From IMG/VR virus record IMGVR_UViG_3300032240_001134, positions 1 through 27,841 of that record: DNA of 27,841 nucleotides; one strand, given 5' to 3'. The notes under the pieces were generated by a model that was given only the letters and a program-made list of their open reading frames with translations, was not told the origin of the DNA and made no database searches. Source of the stretch: a virus. Shown piece by piece: positions 15,801-22,018 of the stretch (within the stretch, counting starts at the first letter, position 1; every line of letters starts with the position of its first letter). Position numbers and translations under genes: made by a program.

Positions 15801-16936
15801 TGGGCAGTAACGGAGTAAATGGCGCCATGGTTAGAGATATCGGTATCCAAAGCGGCAACTGTTATTGGACACCGGACGGAATCAATTGGAGTACAGGAAC
15901 CTCAAGCAGCCAACCATATGCCGCAAAATTATTAGCTTATATTCCTAACTGGAACCCAACTACATCACCAACTATGATTGTTACATCAAGAACATCTAGT
16001 ACAGCATCTGGGCAAAATATATCCAGTGGTGTGTTATCTAGTCCAGATGTCTATATTTGGAGTAGATCAAGTACCAATTATATAGGTGCGTATATAACAT
16101 TTAAGGGTGTAAATACTACCCAGTTATTAGGAGGTGGCACTTCTGAGCTTGGCACATACTTTAGTTTTACTTCTACAGGAGTAACTTGCACAACTACTTT
16201 TGATAGTAATAGTTATACCTATAATGACACATTCTTTAAAAATATAGTTGGACAATTTCAAACTGGCAGCTACACCGGCGATAATAGTCAAGCTAGAGCA
16301 ATAACACACTACTTGGGAATAGCACCTGATGTTATTTGTGTTATTCCTAGAACTGGCAACGGTGCTAAATCTTGGTGGCAGCGAGGAATTTGTTATGAAA
16401 GTGCCAACGATAAAACAACTTTTACTACTTCCCGTAAAGGCACGCATTTAAATTTAGCATCTAATGTTGCATTAATCACATCAAACGGTTATTTTGGGGA
16501 TACTAGCACATCTACTAATACATCTTTAGTTTCTCAACCAACTCAATTTTTAGTAGGTACAAGCAATAATAGCACAGGTATAAACTACGAATGGTTTGCA
16601 TTTTGCCGAGTGCCGGGAGTTTGCAATATCGGAACATATATAGGCAGCGCGGGATCCAGTCGTGATTTATTTCATGGGTTTAGTGCAGGTGTTCGGTTTA
16701 TAATGATCAAAGCAATAAGCACTAGTGGAGAGTGGTGGACCTGGGACACTACTAGAGGTCTTACCAGTGCGTCCGCTACTTTTGACGATCATCAGGCCTG
16801 GTCACGTATTGATCAAGTCGCATCATCTGATGATTTAATAAACAACAGTTCTAGAACAATTACTATTAATGGTAACGTTACTACAGCCCTTAATGGTTCT
16901 GGTACTGTTTATCTATGGGTGGCATTTGCCTTATAA
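12848..16936 (+). CDS. Giant tail fibre/adhesin (1362 aa), likely receptor-binding
   Basis: Residues 1-20 (MGSTYSNIAIKSIASSN) carry the fibre N-terminal motif. Residues about 23-513 are four tandem Ig-like repeats of about 122 aa. Each runs through 'LN-GDIV-A-VTFSE-V-V-GSP', 'YTILSGQ-D-NGISI-A-S', 'NGG-I-D-AGN-A--THSAVTDN' and ends VDT (residues 144, 266, 388 and 511). An Ig-like stretch follows to ~615, then a Big_5-like domain (GSYTPQLGATGVLVTSTIQI). Residues 731-1033 have BNR/sialidase-type S-x-D-x-G-x-x-W repeats (SSDNGVTW, SADGGATW, SSDDGATW, PDGINW), suggesting a beta-propeller. The C-terminal ~330 residues (HYLGIAPDVICVIPRTG, GSSRDLFHGF) look like a phage receptor-binding tip. No signal peptide is present, and it is probably chaperone-assembled on the virion. 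Confidence 0.88.
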   Translation: MGSTYSNIAIKSIASSNSSVSVPTVSTVALTSSIGALNNTLNTNDIVYATVTFSEAVEITGVVGSTPLLTLTIGVSPVSATYYSGSRTTQIVFAYTILSGQNDANGISIGANSITFNGGSIKSLSGVTATITHSAVTDNPTYLVDTTSPTISSIGITSITGISNGYGNAGDIVNATVVFTKNITVTGSPTLALNIGGTSVISAYSSGSGTSSLVFTYTILSGQNDSNGISIDANSVSLNGGTLVDSVGNTATITHSAVTDNASYKVDTLQPYVTNVALTGASGSQNNLLNAGDIVTASVTFSEIVTVTGSPYIAIIIGASAVNAGYSSGSNSTTLTFTYTILSGQTDVNGISINASSISLNGGSITDLAGNPATTTHSAVTDNSTYQVDTTSPTVSSVAFGTTSGTLNSILNTGDTVQINVVFTETVTVSSGTPYIAITIGASAVNAGYISGSGTSQLVFQYTILAGQNDSNGISIAANSLASNGATIVDLAGNTAVLTHNAVTDNASYVVDTSASTPTLTSGSFTTLDNATVTMQEAGTVYLVNTSVSVTNEASVLAAADANWNSVTVLANTATSLPLTGLNSGTYRAWGVDLAGNFSTGAPSANSITVSNTIIPVAGSYTPQLGATGVLVTSTIQITFQTPIQRGTGNIELRVGSSTGLLIESFIAASSNRIAISGVTFTLSPTSSLSYYSTYFVVFPSGCIQSTTSGNWAGTSSYFFTTAIATGAPAGRWLVAGSNGNILSSSDNGVTWNFVGSAGNWLNGVITGAAIAGGVIVIVGNNSGNTTTTSFSYTGDFLNWNAVNLLQSAEYTSVAYGNGVWAMASQTGQIVILSSFTGSTATTNGSGYNNVGFCEASQYFFLQTTNGIFRFTGVDAPSLVQVYTASNVLTYAVGGPGIRNNTIMFALQYGILRSADGGATWTLITTPVTISGSADCRGVAWVTGTVWIAIIYSSAASTNYCYSSDDGATWSILSGGPNISWWSCVGSNGVNGAMVRDIGIQSGNCYWTPDGINWSTGTSSSQPYAAKLLAYIPNWNPTTSPTMIVTSRTSSTASGQNISSGVLSSPDVYIWSRSSTNYIGAYITFKGVNTTQLLGGGTSELGTYFSFTSTGVTCTTTFDSNSYTYNDTFFKNIVGQFQTGSYTGDNSQARAITHYLGIAPDVICVIPRTGNGAKSWWQRGICYESANDKTTFTTSRKGTHLNLASNVALITSNGYFGDTSTSTNTSLVSQPTQFLVGTSNNSTGINYEWFAFCRVPGVCNIGTYIGSAGSSRDLFHGFSAGVRFIMIKAISTSGEWWTWDTTRGLTSASATFDDHQAWSRIDQVASSDDLINNSSRTITINGNVTTALNGSGTVYLWVAFAL
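13778..14190 (+). repeat. Near-identical 44-bp DNA repeat in adjacent Ig-like domains
   Basis: Bases 13778-13821 and 14147-14190 differ at a single position (TTATTATAGG against TTACTATAGG). They encode the same P-Y-I-A-I-x-I-G-A-S-A-V-N-A-G segment in domains 3 and 4. Neighbouring sequence is clearly diverged, so the block reflects a recent duplication or gene conversion. Confidence 0.9.
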
Positions 16937-16938
16937 TT

Positions 16939-17115
16939 ATGAAAGCATATATTTACAGTAAACAATTGGATCAAACCTTATCCTTAATAAGTTCGGGGGT
17001 AGAAATGGTCTTTGATAGTCGAGAATCTGCCCTAGCTCAAGCAGTCAAAGTAGCGGGTGAGTTCAACAATGTTAACTACCTAGAAGTCCACGACTGGGAA
17101 CCCAAGTGCGAATAA
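16939..17115 (+). CDS. Small hypothetical (58 aa) after the adhesin
   Basis: Unknown. ATG 16939 follows the adhesin stop by two bases; an in-frame ATG at 16915 lies inside the adhesin and is less likely. The sequence (KAYIYSKQLDQTLSLISSG, then SALAQAVKVAGEFNNVNYLEVHDWE) predicts alpha/beta folding, with a Glu/Asp/Trp end. The gene ends exactly in a late promoter (the stop TAA is part of AATAAATA). Position suggests an accessory to fibre assembly; nothing in the sequence proves it. Confidence 0.6.
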   Translation: MKAYIYSKQLDQTLSLISSGVEMVFDSRESALAQAVKVAGEFNNVNYLEVHDWEPKCE

Positions 17116-17118
17116 ATA
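17111..17118 (+). promoter_or_regulatory. T4-type late promoter AATAAATA
   Basis: One base off consensus; overlaps the stop codon of the 58-aa gene. The expected start near 17124 leaves a 17-base leader with GAGGA before ATG 17141. Confidence 0.65.
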
Positions 17119-17140
17119 TACTATTATTTAGAGGAACACC

Positions 17141-17809
17141 ATGGGAGTTATAACACGAGGGTTAATTACAAAAAGTATTGTTGCACCAACTCAACCAATA
17201 TATTTTGTAGGCACTACATCAGGGTTTAATACACCTTTTGCTACCACTGTGGCAACTACACAAACGCCAACATTTACCACTCCCGGTGATCTATTGATCT
17301 ATACAACAGTTTGTGCTACATTTGGCGGTGTATCGCAGTACTGGACACCACCGGCAGGCTGGACTGAAGTTTTAGATAACGGCAGTCCGGGTCCTATTTC
17401 AAGTATAGGATGGAAAATAGCTACAGCCACCGACGCAGGCGCCACATGGACTAGCTCAGCGGCAGCTGATTTGCGTGTTGCTCTAGTTAATTTTAGAAAC
17501 GCAACTATTGATGTAGTAGGCTCTTTTGGGTCTAGTGCTACTAACGCAAATACCATAACGATTCCTGGTATTACAACAACAGTGGCCAACACCATGCTGG
17601 TTGCCATAATTATGAGTAGTAATGCCACCGGATCATTAGCATTGCCCGTAGGCAACTGGGTTACCAACACCTATATCACTGGTTCTGCAGGTCTAGCGAT
17701 CTTTTCAACTCTACAAGCTACCGCAGGCGCCACTGGCAATATAACCGCAAACTTTACCGGTGCCACTGGCGGCCACTGGGGTGCGCTACTTAGCATTAAA
17801 CCAAAGTAA
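17141..17809 (+). CDS. Fibre-like structural protein (222 aa)
   Basis: N-terminus MGVITRGLITKSIV carries the shared fibre motif. The remainder is low-charge, rich in Thr, Ala, Gly and Asn, and strand-forming (TPTFTTPGDLLIYTTVC, WTPPAGWTEVLDNG, RVALVNFRNATIDVVGS, ANTMLVAIIMSSNA). 'PAGWTEVLDN' and 'GDLLI' are common in phage tail proteins with a distal sandwich domain. A proper Shine-Dalgarno (GAGGA) precedes the ATG, and a late promoter lies upstream. The next gene begins four bases after its stop. Function as an alternative or accessory adhesin is inference. Confidence 0.8.
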   Translation: MGVITRGLITKSIVAPTQPIYFVGTTSGFNTPFATTVATTQTPTFTTPGDLLIYTTVCATFGGVSQYWTPPAGWTEVLDNGSPGPISSIGWKIATATDAGATWTSSAAADLRVALVNFRNATIDVVGSFGSSATNANTITIPGITTTVANTMLVAIIMSSNATGSLALPVGNWVTNTYITGSAGLAIFSTLQATAGATGNITANFTGATGGHWGALLSIKPK

Positions 17810-17813
17810 TGAT

Positions 17814-19127
17814 ATGGGCGTGATATTATCAGGTGTTAGTACTCGAGGACTGAGAGGTTATAATTATCCTATAATTGCCACGGGACTGCGACTTATGTTA
17901 GACGCAGGTGATCCGGTTAGTTATCCAGGATCAGGAACCAGTTGGCTAGATCGTAGCGGTACCAGTGCGGCCAGCACCATATCTGGGACCTATGCCTATG
18001 ATGCTAGTACATACACGCAGCCAATTCTCACCCTAAACAACTCGGGATCAGCCAGTGACGGGCGAGTAGTAGTGACCACTCAGGATCTAAATGCTCTGGC
18101 ACAGACCTATAACTTTACAGTGATGTTTGCCGCTAGAAAGCGCTACTACGGACTGCTGGGTAATCTTAACGGTAATACGGAAATATTCCAAGGTGTCAAC
18201 AACGGTTATACTTTTGGCTGGCGCATAGGTGAGAACAATCAAGGAACTCCAGGCGGGGCCTTTTCAGGAACGCACTCGTGGTACTTGGGTTTTAATGATG
18301 CCGTGACCAGTGTTACTGCCAATGACACACAGGCCAATAGAATGTGTATTGTGGCTTTTACAGTCAGCTCAACAACCCTAACCGCTTTTTGTAACGGTAC
18401 CTTTGCTACTACTGCAAACCCACAGACCTATGTAGGCGGTACAAGCGCACCTCAGATATCTTTTACCAGTGCAGGTGCAGGGTCATTTAACGGCGACCTA
18501 GGCTTTTTTGCCATATACAACAGAGCATTAACGCAAGCTGAAATCAAACAAAACTACAATACCATGTGTGGCAGATACGGGCTAGCACCATTAACTCTAT
18601 GGTCTACAGACGGTTCTAGCTTATCAGGTTGGACTAACAATGGTGTTAGTATAAACGCTAGTATAGGCAAACCTACACCCAGTTTTTCAACTACAACAAC
18701 CAATGCTTATGCTTATATTCAACCAGCTGGCATTACTACATTTGTCAACAAGACTATCATTGTGGACATGCAAACCAATGCCAGTCTAATGAATTTTTAC
18801 TTTGGCTGTAACAGTACAGGTGCAGGCAACATGGTTAGGATTGAAACTCGTGGCCTGGGCAACTACAGCGGTTTTGCTACAACAGGCACTTGGCTCAGTT
18901 GGAGCCCTCCGTATGCGGGTATAGTAAGCCATCAACAGGGCGTTTGGTACAGAGTTAAGATACAGATCTTCAACACCAACCCGGGAGGTATGACATGGTA
19001 TGTAGATGGTGTTTATGCAGGCACAGGCACCTTTATAGACAACGGCGGCTATATTGGCCTACAGCATGACGGACTAGGCGGAACCAACTACTGGGACAAT
19101 ATTCAAATCATTGACGGGATAGCCTAA
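17814..19127 (+). CDS. Fibre protein with two ConA/LamG-like domains (437 aa)
   Basis: ATG 17814 gives the shared motif MGVILSGVSTRGLRG at the very N-terminus; an upstream in-frame ATG (17760) lies inside the previous gene and is rejected. Domain 1, about residues 24-245, is LamG-like (LRLMLDAGDPVSYPGSGTSW, WLDRSG, YTFGWRIGENN, FFAIYNRALTQAEIKQNYN). Domain 2, about 255-437, resembles another jelly-roll (WSTDGSSLSGWTNNG, VDMQTNASLMNFYFGCN, WYRVKIQIFNTNPGGM, TWYVDGVYAGTG). Codons are less AT-rich than in the adhesin. The TAATG overlap couples it with the 125-aa gene. Likely binds carbohydrate on the host. Confidence 0.82.
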   Translation: MGVILSGVSTRGLRGYNYPIIATGLRLMLDAGDPVSYPGSGTSWLDRSGTSAASTISGTYAYDASTYTQPILTLNNSGSASDGRVVVTTQDLNALAQTYNFTVMFAARKRYYGLLGNLNGNTEIFQGVNNGYTFGWRIGENNQGTPGGAFSGTHSWYLGFNDAVTSVTANDTQANRMCIVAFTVSSTTLTAFCNGTFATTANPQTYVGGTSAPQISFTSAGAGSFNGDLGFFAIYNRALTQAEIKQNYNTMCGRYGLAPLTLWSTDGSSLSGWTNNGVSINASIGKPTPSFSTTTTNAYAYIQPAGITTFVNKTIIVDMQTNASLMNFYFGCNSTGAGNMVRIETRGLGNYSGFATTGTWLSWSPPYAGIVSHQQGVWYRVKIQIFNTNPGGMTWYVDGVYAGTGTFIDNGGYIGLQHDGLGGTNYWDNIQIIDGIA

Positions 19128-19504
19128 TGGGACTAATTTTTAAAAATCTCAGTGTAAAAAATTACACAGCAAAGACAACACCAGTTAGTATCAATCCTAC
19201 GTTTGCGTCTGCACCTTTTAGAACAAGTTATCAAGCCACTCCAAAGAATTTGGCTCTTTGGTATGCAAGTCCAAGTGACTCACAGTACATTGCAGCCGCG
19301 GCAGCAACAGCGGGTAATATTGTCTCGTTCGTTCAAAGCACTGTTGAGTACCGCGGAGTAGTGGCAACAGTTGCCACTTCAACTAACACAATCTACGGCC
19401 CAACAGCCTACGTAGTGACATTTACATTCTCAGGCGCCGCACCCACATATACACTACCAGCTGTAGACGGAACTCCGGATATTACGCCAGTGAACTTGAT
19501 CTAA
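19127..19504 (+). CDS. Small fibre-like protein (125 aa)
   Basis: N-terminus MGLIFKNLSVKNYTAK has the shared fibre motif, and the body is low-charge and Thr/Ala-rich (LWYASPSDSQYIAAAAATAGNIVSF, TAYVVTFTFSGAAPTYTLPAVDG). It looks like the last member of the fibre set and may be a truncated derivative of a larger one. TAATG overlaps occur at both ends. Unlike the rest it contains no recognisable carbohydrate-binding domain. Confidence 0.75.
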   Translation: MGLIFKNLSVKNYTAKTTPVSINPTFASAPFRTSYQATPKNLALWYASPSDSQYIAAAAATAGNIVSFVQSTVEYRGVVATVATSTNTIYGPTAYVVTFTFSGAAPTYTLPAVDGTPDITPVNLI

Positions 19505-19686
19505 TGCTGAGACTTGATCGCGGAGCGCGGAAAATTTTCCAAGCCCGCGAAGCGGCAGCGGTAAAACGCGAAACCAAGCGTTACAGCCTAGTGCCTCTTA
19601 TGGGTCTAAAGGTAATCCAGTGGCTAGATCTAACGTGGGATCCACATGATGAGCGCACTCGCCAAACCTCAGTAAAAACTCTGTAA
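19504..19686 (+). CDS. Small basic hypothetical (60 aa), doubtful
   Basis: Follows the 125-aa gene in a TAATG overlap. It is strongly basic and Arg-rich (LDRGARKIFQAREAAAVKRETKRYS) with a terminal WLDLTWDPHDERTRQ. Its last 89 bases overlap the oppositely oriented 72-aa gene, which has a better ribosome binding site, so one of the two frames may be empty in that part. Codon use is more GC-rich than in the fibre genes. Confidence 0.4.
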   Translation: MLRLDRGARKIFQAREAAAVKRETKRYSLVPLMGLKVIQWLDLTWDPHDERTRQTSVKTL

Positions 19687-19816
19687 GCACTGTACCTTCT
19701 GGCACCCAAAACCGTGTACGGTTCAAGTGTACTTCTACAGCTAGTCTATGATCTCGAATAAAGTCAAACAGTTCAGTGGCCCGTGGATCTCTGTTGAATA
19801 TATAGTAGTGACGCAT
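19598..19816 (-). CDS. Conserved phage hypothetical (72 aa)
   Basis: Reads toward the late genes, so this is the convergent point of the two transcription directions. AAGGA stands nine bases before the ATG. Features are RHYYIFNRDPRATELFDFIRD, HLNRTRFWVPEGTVLTEFLLRFG and the end TLDLATGLPLDP; I have seen this pattern in phage hypotheticals but know no function. A TATAAC element just upstream could be a weak -10 box. Confidence 0.7.
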   Translation of the reverse strand: MRHYYIFNRDPRATELFDFIRDHRLAVEVHLNRTRFWVPEGTVLTEFLLRFGECAHHVDPTLDLATGLPLDP

Positions 19817-19847
19817 AATACAATCCTTGTTATAACGTATATATGCA

Positions 19848-20216
19848 CTAGGGCTCAGTTGGGTAGCGAGTATAGATATAGTAACCTACTAGAGCGCCTA
19901 TGCTGACACTGACAAACAAGCTGGGCACAAAGGCAATCTGTACTAGATTGTTTACACTGGCAGCAGTCCAAAAAGAGCCCGCACGACGGTTAAATTCAGC
20001 TTGCTCTACAAGTGGACGATCTTCATAGTAGCTGATAAGCGCAACTTTGGTTAGGATAGTGCCCCAAACGCCCAAAGGATTAAGCTCACGACCTCCTAGA
20101 TGTTCTACAGCGTAGAGAGTGGTAACTGTGTCATATACGGCAGCTTCACGAGCAGTGGGATATGTTGTACAAGAGCATAAACTGAGTACAAGTAGAATGG
20201 CAAGGATCAAGCGCAT
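19848..20216 (-). CDS. Predicted lipoprotein with C-terminal membrane segment (122 aa)
   Basis: ATG 20216 gives MRLILAILLVLSLCSCTT, a signal peptide with lipobox LCSC, so the mature N-terminal Cys would be lipidated and anchored in the inner or outer membrane. The middle has AVEHLGGRELNPLGVWG, like the 'ELNPLG' motif of DUF5658-type membrane proteins. A second hydrophobic segment (LVQIAFVPSLFVSVSIGALVGYYIY) lies near the end. A TTG start seven codons upstream would place charged residues before the signal and is not preferred. Superinfection exclusion or an outer-membrane spanin are options, but only the topology is supported. It lies between the 72-aa gene and the structured intergenic region. 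Confidence 0.75.
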   Translation of the reverse strand: MRLILAILLVLSLCSCTTYPTAREAAVYDTVTTLYAVEHLGGRELNPLGVWGTILTKVALISYYEDRPLVEQAEFNRRAGSFWTAASVNNLVQIAFVPSLFVSVSIGALVGYYIYTRYPTEP

Positions 20217-20306
20217 ATGGTATTTAACGATAGACAACTATTTGGGCCCGAATGGGTTCTGGGCCGGGAAAAATTACCTGCGCAAAAAAAATTTGAGGAG
20301 TACTTA

Positions 20307-20328
20307 GAGGTCTGGTAGACCTCATTTT
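20307..20328 (+). terminator. Hairpin with T-run on the plus strand
   Basis: GAGGTCT (20307-20313), loop GGT, AGACCTC (20317-20323), then ATTTTC. It may stop plus-strand late transcripts that read past 19.7 kb. On the minus strand a T8 tract at 20283-20290 lies 16 bases beyond the same stem. Confidence 0.5.
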
Positions 20329-20460
20329 CGCTCTGCTCAAATGGGTCCTAGGGAGTTAAAAAATTGCCGCGCACTAATTTAGACTGAAGTACTTTTCCTT
20401 TCAGCCTGGTGATTTTGCACCTATATACCATGAAATTTAGAGTGGAAAAAATTGAATGCG

Positions 20461-20480
20461 CTGTTGTAATAAAACAACAG
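20461..20480. other. Perfect 7-bp hairpin, AT-rich
   Basis: CTGTTGT (20461-20467), 6-base loop, ACAACAG (20474-20480), followed on the plus strand by TTTATC. Weak terminator or structural element. Confidence 0.5.
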
Positions 20481-20495
20481 TTTATCATTTACATG

Positions 20496-20520
20496 CCCCG
20501 ACCCCCCACCCAGTCTCCCC
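20496..20520 (-). other. Possible G-quadruplex motif (minus strand)
   Basis: Read on the minus strand: GGGG, five-base loop AGACT, GGG, one-base loop, GGGGGG, two-base loop, GGGG. Four G-tracts of at least three with short loops fit the canonical G4 pattern. It is isolated within an otherwise mixed sequence. Confidence 0.6.
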
Positions 20521-20551
20521 ACTACCGGCCAGCCTCGAGATCAAAAGAAAA

Positions 20552-20694
20552 TCCTCTGGCTACCGGGAGCGAATCGGATTTATGCCAGAGGACCAAGTTG
20601 GCTAGATAGCTCTCTAGCCTGAGGAACAGCTTACCGGGAGCGAATCGTTGGGCTGTTCTGTGTGCAGGGCTAGCACTATGCTGTGCTATACCCT
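20552..20694 (-). ncRNA. Candidate structured RNA: twin hairpins with an identical 16-nt loop motif
   Basis: HP1: 9-bp stem 20552-20560/20584-20592. HP2: 7-bp stem 20600-20606/20613-20619. HP3: 7-bp stem 20624-20630/20652-20658. HP4: bulged stem 20666-20676/20683-20694. HP1 and HP3 have unrelated stems (CCTCTGGC, GAACAGC) that pair perfectly, yet share the loop string TACCGGGAGCGAATCG (20561-20576, 20632-20647). Read on the minus strand, HP1 is followed by ATTTTCTTTT, like a terminator, so the RNA is probably the 3' part of the AAA+ transcript or a processed sRNA. The minus loop contains UUCGCUCC, complementary to GGAGCGAA at three early Shine-Dalgarno sites. Function is inference. Confidence 0.6.
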
Positions 20695-20702
20695 AGTACT
20701 AG

Positions 20703-21551
20703 TTAGCGCATACAGGTAACAGCCGCTACCTCTTGCCAGCGCTGTGGGAAGCTAACACGCAGGTCTGCTAGCTTGAGCACCATACGCAGGGACAGCTCAC
20801 GTAACCTGCCCTTGTTCACGTTGATGAACTCCAACAGGTCTGCTTGCTCTTCAGCTGTCATTTCATACTTGTCCAGCATGCCATCGCCTACGATCTGACG
20901 GATACGTAACAGCTTCTCACGCTCTGTATCAATAGTCAAGTCCAAGTAGTGGCAGCGGCTCTCTAGTGCTTCCAAGTGATCTTTCAGCTTCTTGCTCTTC
21001 ACATGCTCAAACTTGATGTTGGTAATAAAGATAGCACCGCCCTTGAACTCGAATGAGCCTGGGATGCCTTCTTGACGGAGCAAGCGGCTGTCAGTGTTCC
21101 AATGGATCATACGCTTTGAACCTGAGTCCAATGCTGCCTTTAGAATGTTCAAGCTGAGATCATCAAGCAGTACTGAGTCGCAGTCATCAAACACTAGAAT
21201 GTTCTTGGGATCACTGTAGGCAAACAGTTTGGCATACAAGCCCAAGGCACTCATTGCACCCTTGACAACTTCGTACTTCTTCAGCTTCTGATCGTTAGCC
21301 ACATTGGCGAACACATCGTGCTTCTCAAGTACTTTCTCAACACCAAAGCTCTTGCCCACACCTGGAGGGCCCGTAACGATCATGCTACGGATCTTACCTG
21401 CTTTGACAGCACGAGTCATGTCGTCCAGGATCTCAAAGCGTCCACGCAGGCGTTCGATGATCTCTGCGTCAGTCTCTGTGCTGACTCGTTTGTTGTTCTC
21501 TTGTGCGAGGCTAAGAACTGAACCTTTGTCTTTGGCAATACGCTGTACCAT
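20703..21551 (-). CDS. AAA+ ATPase (282 aa)
   Basis: Walker A is GPPGVGKS (residues 61-68), Walker B ILVFDDCDS (118-126) and sensor 1 is the N of IFITN (about 178). A conserved Arg in LESRCHY may be the arginine finger. Flanking helices and the short C-terminal helical lid (residues ~210-282) complete a single AAA+ module. No N- or C-terminal partner domain is seen, so the substrate is unknown; DNA remodelling, clamp or helicase loading are all possible. AAAGGAGCGACAG precedes the ATG, and a perfect promoter lies upstream. Codons are clearly more GC-rich than in the left half. Confidence 0.85.
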   Translation of the reverse strand: MVQRIAKDKGSVLSLAQENNKRVSTETDAEIIERLRGRFEILDDMTRAVKAGKIRSMIVTGPPGVGKSFGVEKVLEKHDVFANVANDQKLKKYEVVKGAMSALGLYAKLFAYSDPKNILVFDDCDSVLLDDLSLNILKAALDSGSKRMIHWNTDSRLLRQEGIPGSFEFKGGAIFITNIKFEHVKSKKLKDHLEALESRCHYLDLTIDTEREKLLRIRQIVGDGMLDKYEMTAEEQADLLEFINVNKGRLRELSLRMVLKLADLRVSFPQRWQEVAAVTCMR

Positions 21552-21581
21552 CTGTCGCTCCTTTTGTTAAGTTAAATGTCT

Positions 21582-21610
21582 ATTATAAGGGCTTTCGCCC
21601 TGTGTGTCAA
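21582..21610 (-). promoter_or_regulatory. Perfect sigma70 promoter of the AAA+ gene
   Basis: On the minus strand, TTGACA and TATAAT are perfect and 17 apart. The spacer contains the inverted repeat AGGGC-GAAA-GCCCT. Confidence 0.92.
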
Positions 21611-21951
21611 TCAAGTCGGCTACCTGCATAAGCTTCGAAGCCATACTTCTGAAACACTTTGGCGGCAGCTTCTGCACCCGCTTCTAGTGTGTCTACGTTC
21701 TGCACGAACATGCCGCTGGGGTTCCAGATTTGAAACGCTTTGGTGTAGTCTTGCTTGACACCTGCCTGTTTGAGCATCTTGCCCAGTTTGGTGTTGCCTT
21801 TGACACCGTAGATGTTGGTCCAAGCAAAGCCGCAGGCGTACTGGTCCTTGCCGCCCAGCTTGTCATGGAAGAACTTCATTGCGGCTTCGTAAGCTGCCTG
21901 CTGAGCTTCTTTGACGATTTGATTGACTTGCTCTTGTGTAGTGATCTGCAT
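21607..21951 (-). CDS. Conserved phage hypothetical (114 aa)
   Basis: Start ATG 21951 has AGGAGCGAA seven bases upstream. An N-terminal coiled-coil-like helix (TQEQVNQIVKEAQQAAYEAAMKFF) is followed by CGFAWTNIYGVKGNTKLGKML, FQIWNPSGMFVQNVDTLEAGAEAAAKVF and KYGFEAYAGSRLD. I recall the CGFAWV, WNPSG and YAGSR-D signatures from a widespread family in tailed phages that has no known function. The end overlaps the next promoter (-35 of the AAA+ gene at 21605-21610). Confidence 0.85.
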   Translation of the reverse strand: MQITTQEQVNQIVKEAQQAAYEAAMKFFHDKLGGKDQYACGFAWTNIYGVKGNTKLGKMLKQAGVKQDYTKAFQIWNPSGMFVQNVDTLEAGAEAAAKVFQKYGFEAYAGSRLD

Positions 21952-21985
21952 AGTTTCGCTCCTATAATGTGTTGTTGAAGTAGTA

Positions 21986-22014
21986 ATTATACAGGCTTTT
22001 GGCTAGCCTGTCAA
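21986..22014 (-). promoter_or_regulatory. Perfect sigma70 promoter (gene at 21951)
   Basis: TTGACA, 17 bases, TATAAT. Spacer with inverted repeat CAGGCT...AGCCTG around CCAAAAG. Confidence 0.92.
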
Positions 22015-22018
22015 CCGC

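Larger units (their letters stand above)
20217..20702. other. 486-bp intergenic region with consecutive hairpins
   Basis: No convincing gene is seen; the open frames here are short and lack ribosome binding sites. The stretch holds a hairpin at 20307-20323, another at 20461-20480, a G-run at 20496-20520 (minus strand) and four hairpins from 20552 to 20694. It separates the AAA+ ATPase gene from the lipoprotein gene, both on the minus strand, and would be the 3' UTR of the former. Confidence 0.8.

Noticed and set aside
13342-16447. Minus frames opposite the adhesin gene
   Set aside because: Repetitive Thr/Ser codons produce open antisense frames; no start signals or family patterns are present.
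20409-20609. 66-aa plus frame in the intergenic region
   Set aside because: It runs through the hairpins and the C-rich tract, has no Shine-Dalgarno and shows no protein-like pattern.
20552-20658. CRISPR array
   Set aside because: Only two copies of a 16-nt motif, each inside its own hairpin, with no regular repeat-spacer structure and no cas genes.
20552-20660. tRNA or tRNA-like genes in the twin-hairpin region
   Set aside because: The GCGAATC string looks like a T-loop fragment, but no acceptor, D or anticodon arms can be arranged and no CCA is present.
21304-21570. Plus frames antisense to the AAA+ ATPase gene
   Set aside because: They are shadows of the minus-strand gene, which has intact Walker motifs, an SD and a promoter.
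21582-21610. GGGCGAAAGCCC in the AAA+ promoter spacer as a terminator of the upstream gene
   Set aside because: No T-run follows, and the position between perfect -35 and -10 boxes explains it better as spacer or operator.
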